Part shown: positions 1 through 5,980 of the stretch, in pieces
How positions within the stretch are numbered: the first letter of the stretch is position 1
Layout: every line of letters begins with the position of its first letter
Assembly: GCA_003519965.1 (NCBI GenBank)
Contig: DOVS01000327.1
Coordinates: forward strand, 1 to 8,474
Direction: 5' to 3'
DNA length: 8,474 nucleotides
DNA from: Betaproteobacteria bacterium
Lineage (GTDB): Bacteria > Pseudomonadota > Gammaproteobacteria > Burkholderiales > UBA9220
The notes under the pieces: generated by a model
The model's input: the letters and a program-made list of their open reading frames with translations, nothing else
Databases searched by the model: none
What the model was told of the DNA's origin: nothing
Translations under genes and position numbers: made by a program

Positions 1-393
1 CGCCGCCACGCGCTGCATCGGCCGCCGGCGCAAACTGCTATCGCCGGTTAGGGTGCAGTCGAAGGATTGCCCTGCAAGCAGTCCGGCGAGCAAGCGCATG
101 GCCGTACCCGCATTGCCGCAGTCGATGTCGTGGACGGGCGGTTTCAGGCCATGCATACCGACGCCATGGACGACGACCGCTCCGGCGTCCGGCCCGTCAA
201 TCGCCACTCCCATGGCGCGAAAGGCATTCATTGTCGCCAAGGCGTCTTCCCCCTCGAGAAACCCGGAAATCCGGGTTACGCCTTCGGCAATCGATCCGAG
301 AATGATCGAGCGGTGAGAAATGGATTTATCGCCCGGCGCCCGGATATCGCCAGTCAAGCGGCCGCCGGACGCCGCGACATAGTGAATCGTCAT
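1..393 (-). CDS. aroA: 5-enolpyruvylshikimate-3-phosphate synthase, N-terminal part
   Basis: EPSP synthase joins shikimate 3-phosphate and phosphoenolpyruvate, the sixth step of the shikimate pathway, in the cytoplasm. The first 131 codons are present and the frame runs open off position 1; the full family length is about 430-450 residues. Reading from the ATG at 393 I see the shikimate-phosphate/PEP loop APGDKSISHR (residues 19-28, Lys23), the phosphate-binding GNAGTAMR (93-100) and LRRRPMQRV (121-129). The GDKS form (not GSKS) and Leu at the position of E. coli Pro101 resemble the Pseudomonas-type and class II enzymes. The start overlaps the tyrA stop as ATGA, so translation is probably coupled; only a weak GGGA lies upstream. 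In Pseudomonas this protein is fused to TyrA; here the two are separate. Identity is certain, subclass is inference. Confidence 0.97.
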   Translation of the reverse strand, partial: MTIHYVAASGGRLTGDIRAPGDKSISHRSIILGSIAEGVTRISGFLEGEDALATMNAFRAMGVAIDGPDAGAVVVHGVGMHGLKPPVHDIDCGNAGTAMRLLAGLLAGQSFDCTLTGDSSLRRRPMQRVAA

Positions 394-1274
394 GTTTCGT
401 CCCGAGAGGGTTCTTGATTGTCCAGCCAGCGGTTGCGCGCCGCCCGGGCGCGGTCGAAGACCGCCTCCAAGGCCGCGCCGTCCTCCGTCGCCAGCGCCTG
501 GCGCAAACGGTCGATCTGACCACGGTAGCCATCCAGTTCTTGAAGCAGTGCTTGCCGGTTGGCCAAACAAATATCGCGCCACATTTCGGGAGAGCTGCCC
601 GCGATCCGGGTAAAATCGCGAAAACCGCTCGCCGCATAGTGAAATAATTGGCTGGCGTTTTCCTTGCCGGCAATATCCTCTACTAGCGCAAACGATAGCA
701 AATGCGGCAAATGGCTGACGGCGGCGAACACCCGGTCATGCGCCTCGGGCGTCATTTGCGACACCACCGCGCCGCATGCTTGCCACAACCCGCGCACTTG
801 CGCGATGGCCGAGGAATCGGTTTCAGGCAGTGGAGTCAACACCACGTCCTTACCTTGAAATAACGCCGCCTGCGCTGCGCCCACACCGCTTTGCTCCGCT
901 CCGGCGATGGGATGACCCGGCACGAACATCGGCAGCCGCCGGTCCAAATGCCGGCGCGCCAGCGCCGCCACGCCGCCCTTAGTGCTGCCGGCGTCGGTGA
1001 CTACGGCGTTCTCCGGCAGGTACGGCGCAATCCGGGCCAATACGCCAGCGATCTGACCGACGGGCACGGCGAGCAACACGCAAGACGCCTCCGCCACGCC
1101 GCGCGCGTAATCGTCGGCGGCTTCGTCAATCACGCCATGCGCCAGCGCTTGCGCCAAATTTCCCGGCGTGCGCCCAATCCCGACGATATGGCCAATCTGC
1201 CCCGCCCGCCGTAGCGCCAGGGCCACGGAGCCGCCGATCAGCCCGACGCCGACGATGACCAGCCGGTCGATCAT
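390..1274 (-). CDS. tyrA: Prephenate/arogenate dehydrogenase (TyrA)
   Basis: TyrA oxidatively decarboxylates prephenate or arogenate on the tyrosine branch. The 294-residue product has an N-terminal Rossmann motif GVGLIGGS (residues 9-16), TDAGSTKG (93-100), the catalytic GHPIAGAEQSG loop (120-130, His121) and SHLPHLLSFALV (187-198). The C-terminal helical dimerisation domain carries GFRDFTRIA (217-225), whose arginines bind the substrate carboxylate in characterised homologues. There is no chorismate mutase or ACT domain. I chose the ATG at 1274 because the Rossmann strand begins immediately after it, as in homologues, and because it leaves a 16-nt gap to aroF. An in-frame ATG at 1319 would add 15 unconserved residues overlapping aroF. 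After the second strand the sequence is GIGRT, lacking the acidic residue usual for NAD and carrying an Arg, so NADP preference is possible (inference). The gene overlaps aroA by 4 nt. Confidence 0.96.
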   Translation of the reverse strand: MIDRLVIVGVGLIGGSVALALRRAGQIGHIVGIGRTPGNLAQALAHGVIDEAADDYARGVAEASCVLLAVPVGQIAGVLARIAPYLPENAVVTDAGSTKGGVAALARRHLDRRLPMFVPGHPIAGAEQSGVGAAQAALFQGKDVVLTPLPETDSSAIAQVRGLWQACGAVVSQMTPEAHDRVFAAVSHLPHLLSFALVEDIAGKENASQLFHYAASGFRDFTRIAGSSPEMWRDICLANRQALLQELDGYRGQIDRLRQALATEDGAALEAVFDRARAARNRWLDNQEPSRDET

Positions 1275-1290
1275 TGACCGCCCCGGCAAA

Positions 1291-2307
1291 TCACATTTCC
1301 CGCCCGATGGCATGCGCAATCCGCCGCAGCGACTCCATTAACGCCTTCAATTCCTGGGGATTGAGCGCTTGATCGGCGTCGCACCAAGCATCGCACGGGT
1401 GAGGGTGCATTTCGATCAACAGGCCGTCGGCGCCCGCCGCCACCGCCGCCCGCGCCAGTGCGGGCGCCATCCAAGCCTTGCCGCCCGCGTGGGAGGGATC
1501 GATAATCACCGGCAAATGGGTTTCCTTTTTCAGCACCGGAACCGCCGTCACATCCAGTATGTTGCGGTACGCGGTTTCGTAACTGCGCACGCCGCGCTCG
1601 CAGAAAATAATATTATGATTACCGCCCGCTGCGATATATTCCGCCGCCATCAGCCATTCCGAGATGGTCGCCGACATGCCGCGCTTCAGAATAACCGGCT
1701 TACTCACCTTGCCGACTTCCTTGAGCAAATCAAAATTTTGCATGTTGCGGGTGCCGATCTGAATCACATCGACATCGTATTCGAGAAAGGTATCGAGCAT
1801 GCGCACGTCCATCAGCTCGGTCACAATCGGCAACCGGTGTTTTTCCGCCGCTTGGCGGAACATGGCGAGCCCTTCCACGCCGTGGCCTTGGAAAGTGTAG
1901 GGGCTGCTGCGCGGTTTAAACGCACCGCCGCGCATCAAGCGGCAACCCGCTTCGCTAACCTGCTGGGCGGCCTCATCCATTTGAGACTGCGTTTCCACCG
2001 AGCACGGGCCGCCGATCACCTGCACCGTATTCCCGCCCAACGCCACCCCGTGAATATCGATCACCGTATCCTGAGGATGCCATTCCCGCGCCACAATTTT
2101 ATAGGGTTTGACGATATGTATCGCCTGCTCGACCCCGGGCATGGCGCCGAATAGCTCGGGCTCCAGTTTACGCTCGTCGCCGATGGCGCCGATGACGGTG
2201 CGCTCGGTGCCGCGGGAAATATTAACATCAAGCCCGAATTCACGAATTTTCCGCACGACGGACTCCATTTGCGGCTCCGTCGCGGACCGTTCCATTACAA
2301 TAATCAT
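1291..2307 (-). CDS. aroF: DAHP synthase, type I-beta with N-terminal ferredoxin-like domain
   Basis: 3-deoxy-7-phosphoheptulonate synthase condenses PEP and erythrose 4-phosphate, the first committed step of aromatic synthesis. The 338 residues match the length of the Thermotoga maritima type. Residues 1 to about 70 form the small ferredoxin-like regulatory domain that mediates Tyr/Phe feedback in that enzyme. The TIM barrel follows, with GGPCSVE (99-105; Cys102 as metal ligand), RGGAFKPRSSPYTFQG (126-141), IQIGTRNMQN (182-191), LKRG (207-210), CERGVR (236-241), DPSHAGG (270-276; His273), EMHPHP (299-304; Glu299) and Asp310. This is not the AroG/AroF/AroH I-alpha family of E. coli nor the plant-like type II. 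The ATG overlaps the hisC stop as ATGA and is preceded by a good GAGGAG. Cys305 and Cys309 beside the metal-ligand region are unusual compared with the Thermotoga enzyme. The symbol aroF follows common usage for this subtype; aroG is also used. Confidence 0.96.
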   Translation of the reverse strand: MIIVMERSATEPQMESVVRKIREFGLDVNISRGTERTVIGAIGDERKLEPELFGAMPGVEQAIHIVKPYKIVAREWHPQDTVIDIHGVALGGNTVQVIGGPCSVETQSQMDEAAQQVSEAGCRLMRGGAFKPRSSPYTFQGHGVEGLAMFRQAAEKHRLPIVTELMDVRMLDTFLEYDVDVIQIGTRNMQNFDLLKEVGKVSKPVILKRGMSATISEWLMAAEYIAAGGNHNIIFCERGVRSYETAYRNILDVTAVPVLKKETHLPVIIDPSHAGGKAWMAPALARAAVAAGADGLLIEMHPHPCDAWCDADQALNPQELKALMESLRRIAHAIGREM

Positions 2308-3404
2308 TTCAACTCCTCAAGCCCTTGTTCCAAGACCTGTAAAAATTTCGCATTTTCGCTTTCCAACCCGACGCTTACCCGCAAGAACTCCGGCATGCCA
2401 TAGTTCGCCACCGGCCGCACAATAACGCCCCGCCGCAGCAAACCACGGTACATGGCGTCGGCGTCGCCGACACGGAAACTCACAAAGTTGCCATGGGAGG
2501 GAATAAAATCGAGGCCAAGCGTGCGCAGCCCCCCGGTCAACTGCGCCATTCCCGCTGCGTTCACCTCTAGGGAATCGTCCAAAAACGCCGCATCCTCCAG
2601 TGCGGCGATAGCGGCGGCCTGCGCCAAGCTATTGACATTGAACGGCTGGCGAACTTGATTCAACAACTGCGCCACTTCCGCATCCGCCACCGCGTAGCCT
2701 ACCCGCAACCCCGCCAAGCCATACGCTTTGGAAAAGGTGCGCGTCACCACGACGTTAGGAAATCGCCCAAGCCAGCTAATCGCATCGCCGCGCACCGCCG
2801 GCGCCAAATACTCATAATACGCTTCGTCCAACACCACCAAGACAGTTGCCGGCAACCGCGTCAGAAAATCCAACAATTCCCCGGCCGGCAAGAGCGTCCC
2901 TGTAGGATTATTCGGATTGGCGATAAACACAACCCGCGTATCGCTGTCGACCGCCGCCCGGATTTCCGCCAAACTGTGGCCGTAGTTCTTGGCCGCCGCG
3001 GCAATACCGCGCGCGCCTACCGCTTGGACGATCAACGGATAGACGGCGAACGCGTGCTGCGAGTAAACCGCACTGCTTTCGCTGCCGAGAAAAGCGCGAG
3101 CGACCATTTCCAGCACCTCGTTGGACCCATTGCCCAAGACGATTTGCTCTGCCGCCACCCCGAGACGCTCCGCCAACGCCGTCTTGAGCGTGCAACTGTT
3201 GCCGTCGGGATAGCGCGCCAACGCCAGAAACGCGTTTTCGATCGCCGCTAGCGCCCGGGGGCTGGGGCCTAACGGGTTTTCGTTAGAAGCGAGCTTAACA
3301 ATATCGACCAGCCCCAACTCTCGCTCCAGATCGGAAATCGGTTTGCCCGGCTGATAGGGGGTGAGCGCCTGAATATAAGAAGGCGCAAGATCACGGAACG
3401 ACAT
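2304..3404 (-). CDS. hisC: Histidinol-phosphate / aromatic aminotransferase (HisC family)
   Basis: This is a fold-type I PLP aminotransferase of 366 residues, the usual HisC length. Visible motifs are LASNENPLGPSP (38-49), LGNGSNEVLE (90-99, phosphate cup), ANPNNPTG (162-169, Asn165), LDEAYYEY (192-199, Asp193), TRTFSKAYGLAGLRVGY (221-237; Lys226 forms the Schiff base, Arg234 binds the phosphate) and the C-terminal FLRVSVG (340-346; Arg342 binds the substrate carboxylate). The family converts imidazole-acetol phosphate to histidinol phosphate, and many members also transaminate phenylpyruvate and 4-hydroxyphenylpyruvate. Its place between pheA and aroF/tyrA rather than in a his operon suggests that it supplies the last step of Phe and Tyr synthesis, alone or as well as its histidine role (inference). 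The start follows pheA after 49 nt, with only a weak AGG upstream. Confidence 0.95.
   Translation of the reverse strand: MSFRDLAPSYIQALTPYQPGKPISDLERELGLVDIVKLASNENPLGPSPRALAAIENAFLALARYPDGNSCTLKTALAERLGVAAEQIVLGNGSNEVLEMVARAFLGSESSAVYSQHAFAVYPLIVQAVGARGIAAAAKNYGHSLAEIRAAVDSDTRVVFIANPNNPTGTLLPAGELLDFLTRLPATVLVVLDEAYYEYLAPAVRGDAISWLGRFPNVVVTRTFSKAYGLAGLRVGYAVADAEVAQLLNQVRQPFNVNSLAQAAAIAALEDAAFLDDSLEVNAAGMAQLTGGLRTLGLDFIPSHGNFVSFRVGDADAMYRGLLRRGVIVRPVANYGMPEFLRVSVGLESENAKFLQVLEQGLEELK
2313..2318 (-). promoter_or_regulatory. Ribosome binding site of aroF inside the hisC 3' end
   Basis: GAGGAG lies 5 nt upstream of the aroF ATG at 2307 and is part of the last codons of hisC. It is the strongest Shine-Dalgarno match among the starts in this window. 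With the ATGA overlap it fixes the aroF start and suggests re-initiation by ribosomes finishing hisC. Confidence 0.8.
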
Positions 3405-3453
3405 CGAACGATACCTGCAAAAACATCGAAATACTTAACATGGATTCCCCGCC

Positions 3454-4518
3454 CTACAGCGCCGCCACGGGATAAGAGCCGAGAATTCTGAGAAAAGACG
3501 CCTTTTCCGTTAGCTCGGCAAGCGCCTGCGCCACTTTCTCGTCCTGGCGATGCCCTTCTATATCGATGAAAAAGACATATTCCCATAGGCCGGTGCGGGA
3601 AGGGCGGGACTCCATCCGGGTCATACTCACCCGATGCTGCGCCAACGGCTCAAGCAATGCGTATACGGCGCCGGGACGATTCTTCGCCGACATCGCCACC
3701 GAGGTTTTATCCCGCCCGGAAGGCGCCGCATCGCGCGTCCCCATCACCAAAAAACGGGTGGTGTTGTCAGCCTGATCCTCGATATTCCGCGCGACCGTGC
3801 ACAAGCCATACAACTCCCCGGCGATTTCCCCGGCAATTGCCGCGCCGCCCGCGTCTTCCGCCGCCAAGCGCGCCGCTTCGGTATTACTCACCACCGGGAC
3901 GCGCTCCGCCGCCGGCAAGTTGTGGTTCAGCCATTCGCGGCACTGCGCGAGCGATTGCGCGTGAGAATAAATCCGCCGCACCTCGTCCAAGCTGTCTTGC
4001 TTACACAGCAGGCATTGATGCACCCGTAAATTCACTTCGCCGCAAATCTGGAGCGGGCTCTGCACCAGCAAGTCCAGAGTGACGCCCACCGCCCCGCCAC
4101 TGGAGTTTTCCACCGGCACGACGCCGTAGGCCGCGCCGCCGGCTTCGAGGCGGTGAAAAATTTCGTCAATCGAACCGCAGGAAATCGTTTCCGCCGCATG
4201 GCCGAAATGCTTGACCGCCGCCGCTTGGCTGAATGTCCCTTCGGGTCCTAGATAGGCGACCCTCAACGGCTGCTCCAAGGCAAGACAGGCCGACATTATT
4301 TCCCGGAACAAGCGCGCCACGGTATCGCCAGACAAGGGACCGGGATTTTGCGCCCGGAGCCGGTTAAGAATTTGCGCCTCGCGCTCCGGCCGGTAAACCG
4401 CGCCGTTCTTTAAACCGCCGATCGCCGCCGCATGGGCGGCGCGCTCGCTGACGAGGCGCAGTAATTCATCGTCGATAGCATCGATACGGGTGCGGCGCCG
4501 TTGGAGTTCTTCGCTCAT
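3454..4518 (-). CDS. pheA: Bifunctional chorismate mutase / prephenate dehydratase (P-protein)
   Basis: The P-protein converts chorismate to prephenate and then to phenylpyruvate. The 354 residues fall into three domains. An AroQ-type chorismate mutase occupies residues 1 to ~85, with catalytic basic residues Arg9, Arg26 and Lys37 aligned to E. coli Arg11, Arg28 and Lys39. The prephenate dehydratase spans ~86-262, with YLGPEGTFSQAA (89-100), VPVENSSGGAVG (134-145), SHAQSLAQC (185-193) and the catalytic NTTRF (252-256). A C-terminal ACT domain (~272-350) carries NRPGAVYALL (280-289) and ESRP (303-306), the element tied to Phe feedback binding. All three parts look intact, so the enzyme should be active and inhibited by phenylalanine. 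The ATG at 4518 lies 19 nt after the serA relic stop, with a weak AGG upstream. No leader peptide or attenuator is visible in that short gap. Confidence 0.97.
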   Translation of the reverse strand: MSEELQRRRTRIDAIDDELLRLVSERAAHAAAIGGLKNGAVYRPEREAQILNRLRAQNPGPLSGDTVARLFREIMSACLALEQPLRVAYLGPEGTFSQAAAVKHFGHAAETISCGSIDEIFHRLEAGGAAYGVVPVENSSGGAVGVTLDLLVQSPLQICGEVNLRVHQCLLCKQDSLDEVRRIYSHAQSLAQCREWLNHNLPAAERVPVVSNTEAARLAAEDAGGAAIAGEIAGELYGLCTVARNIEDQADNTTRFLVMGTRDAAPSGRDKTSVAMSAKNRPGAVYALLEPLAQHRVSMTRMESRPSRTGLWEYVFFIDIEGHRQDEKVAQALAELTEKASFLRILGSYPVAAL

Positions 4519-4537
4519 GAAAACCTACAGAAACATT

Positions 4538-4846
4538 CTATATTGACAGGGGACCCACCACCGGCGCCCCCGGAATGGCCGCAACCCGGCCAATCGCCGC
4601 CTGGTCCGGCGGGCCGTCCGCATCCAGCCGCGTATAGGCCATCTCTCCCTGAGATTCGCCGGCGACGCCGCAGGCGATGGCTTTCGCACGAAAGGGACTC
4701 TCCACGCCGTGCATATCGGGGAAGCGCCCTAACATAACATCCGGCGACGCCATACCGGCGGCCGGTTCATCGCGCCCGGCGGGCAGGCGGCTCAGCCCTA
4801 GGGGGGAAATCGGGCCCGGCGTAAGGACGCAGCGCCAGTCAACCAT
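4538..4846 (-). pseudogene. serA: Internally deleted remnant of 3-phosphoglycerate dehydrogenase
   Basis: This 102-codon frame starts at an ATG overlapping the serC stop by 8 nt and ends 19 nt before pheA. Residues 5-57 follow the N-terminus of the ~390-residue proteobacterial SerA: the pattern is VLTPGPISPLGLSRLP, then PDVMLGRFPDMH, then KAI, to be compared with remembered family patterns such as ILT..ISV.GL.R.P, PDAILLRS and VKAI.RAGAG. Residues 63-102 follow the very end of the same family: GESQGEMAYTRLDADGP...IAAIPG compares with NKSRGDxAYTxID.D....I.AI.GV. About 290 residues between them are missing: the entire NAD-binding domain, the catalytic Arg/Glu/His and the start of the ACT domain. 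The join is near residues 58-64 (4655-4675). It cannot be an active dehydrogenase. The frame is open, so a short protein may still be made. Similarity is judged by eye and memory; the alternative is an unrelated small protein. A longer in-frame start at 4885 lies inside serC and is less likely. Confidence 0.72.
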
Positions 4847-5921
4847 GCGTTTTTTCGAACGCCCGCATGAATTCGAGTAACGCATCGACCCCGCTGAGCG
4901 GCATGGCGTTATAGATCGAAGCGCGCATTCCGCCGACCGAGCGATGGCCTTTCAACTGCACCAGCCCGCTGGCTTTCGCCTGCTTGAGGAAGGCCTCGTC
5001 CAGCGCCGCATCCTTGAGGGCGAACGGTACATTCATCCGGGAGCGATCGGATTTCGCCGTGGAGCAATGATAGAAATCGCTGCCGTCGATCGCAGCATAC
5101 AATCGCGTGGCTTTTTCGATGTTACGCCACTCGATTTCCGCTATCCCGCCAAGGTGCTTGAGCCATTTAAACACCAGCCCGGCGATATACATTGCGTAGG
5201 TGGGCGGCGTGTTGTACATCGACCCATTGTCGGCGTGTGTTTTGTAATCGAACAAGGTGGGCGTCCCCGGCAGCGTCTCGCCGAGCAAGTCGTCGCGCAC
5301 AATAACGAGCGTTAGCCCCGCCGGACCAATATTCTTTTGCGCGCCGGCGTAAATCAGACCGTAGCGGCCCACATCCACCGGCCGGGACAAAATATTGGAC
5401 GACATATCCGCCACCAGCGGCACGCGCCCGGTGTCCGGCGTCCAATGAAACTCCACGCCGCCGATGGTCTCGTTCGGCGTGTAATGCACGTAAGCCGCCT
5501 GCGGATCGAGCCGCCATTGCGCTTGGGGCGGCGTGGAGCTAAAGTTATCCGCCGCCGACGACGCCGCGACGTTAACGGTGCAGTAACGCTGCGCTTCCTT
5601 GATGGCTTTCTTCGACCATTGGCCGGTATTCACGTAGTCGGCGCGCTGCTTGCCGCGCAGCAAGTTCATCGGCGCCATGGCGAACTGGCTGGACGCGCCG
5701 CCCTGCAAAAACAACACCTTGTAATTGGCGGGTATCTGCAACAGCTCGCGCAAATCGCTCTCGGCCTGGGCGGCGATCCCCGTGAATTCCTTGCCGCGAT
5801 GACTCATCTCCATCACCGACATGCCGCATCCCTGCCAATTCAGCATTTCCTCCTGCGCTTGCGCCAACACTTCCTGGGGCAAGGCCGCAGGGCCCGAGCT
5901 AAAATTATAGACACGTTCCAT
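4839..5921 (-). CDS. serC: Phosphoserine aminotransferase
   Basis: SerC transfers the amino group of glutamate to 3-phosphohydroxypyruvate to give phosphoserine, and also acts on the 4-phosphohydroxythreonine branch of pyridoxal phosphate synthesis. The 360 residues match the usual length. Motifs in order: [11 protein letters not shown] (5-15), [12 protein letters not shown] (35-46), LQGGASSQF (72-80), the loop [11 protein letters not shown] (171-181), the PLP lysine in [12 protein letters not shown] (191-202, Lys196), [14 protein letters not shown] (229-242) and [16 protein letters not shown] (326-341). The ATG at 5921 sits 7 nt after AGGA and the protein begins directly with the family's N-terminal strand, so the start is secure. 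The gene lies 59 nt after gyrA. Its 3' end overlaps the serA remnant, the gene whose product would have supplied its substrate. Confidence 0.98.
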   Translation of the reverse strand: MERVYNFSSGPAALPQEVLAQAQEEMLNWQGCGMSVMEMSHRGKEFTGIAAQAESDLRELLQIPANYKVLFLQGGASSQFAMAPMNLLRGKQRADYVNTGQWSKKAIKEAQRYCTVNVAASSAADNFSSTPPQAQWRLDPQAAYVHYTPNETIGGVEFHWTPDTGRVPLVADMSSNILSRPVDVGRYGLIYAGAQKNIGPAGLTLVIVRDDLLGETLPGTPTLFDYKTHADNGSMYNTPPTYAMYIAGLVFKWLKHLGGIAEIEWRNIEKATRLYAAIDGSDFYHCSTAKSDRSRMNVPFALKDAALDEAFLKQAKASGLVQLKGHRSVGGMRASIYNAMPLSGVDALLEFMRAFEKTHG

Positions 5922-5928
5922 TCGCGTT

Positions 5929-5934
5929 TCCTTT
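5929..5934 (-). promoter_or_regulatory. serC ribosome binding site abutting a hairpin
   Basis: AAAGGA sits 7 nt before the serC ATG and begins at the very next base after the 3' arm of the stem-loop at 5935-5968. Folding of that stem could affect ribosome access at serC. Confidence 0.65.
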
Positions 5935-5968
5935 AGCGCCGCCGCTCAGTCAGATGACCGGCGGCGCT
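5935..5968 (-). other. Stem-loop in the gyrA-serC intergenic region
   Basis: A perfect 10-bp inverted repeat, AGCGCCGCCG and CGGCGGCGCT on the minus strand, is separated by a 14-nt loop (5945-5958). Nearly all pairs are G-C, so the RNA hairpin should be very stable. In the direction of transcription it is followed by AAAGGAAACG, not a U-run, so it is not a standard intrinsic terminator. It may protect or delimit the gyrA message, act as a partial attenuator, or control serC initiation (inference). It occupies most of the 59-nt gap, starting 12 nt after the gyrA stop. No promoter is recognisable in the remainder. Confidence 0.7.
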
Positions 5969-5980
5969 TGCCATCGCCGC

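Noticed and set aside
1369..2154. 261-codon plus-strand frame opposite aroF
   Set aside because: It is an antisense shadow of a fully conserved DAHP synthase; the protein is His/Arg-rich with no recognisable domain.
2655..3251. 198-codon plus-strand frame opposite hisC, and similar plus-strand frames opposite serC (5337-5936) and the gyrA 3' end (5954-6562)
   Set aside because: All lie wholly or almost wholly opposite confident genes, with Arg/His-rich compositions typical of reverse-strand reading in GC-rich DNA.
3405..3453. Possible promoter or leader peptide in the pheA-hisC gap
   Set aside because: The 49-nt gap is AT-richer than its surroundings, but the best -35/-10-like pair has a 19-nt spacer and would start transcription inside hisC; no leader-attenuator structure is visible.
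4519..4560. Possible promoter for pheA (a TATAGA-like -10 near 4538-4543)
   Set aside because: No acceptable -35 hexamer lies at a suitable distance upstream, and the -10-like bases coincide with the end of the serA relic frame.
5935..5968. Intrinsic terminator between gyrA and serC
   Set aside because: The stem is strong but neither strand has a T-run after it, so it is reported as a hairpin of unknown role rather than a terminator.
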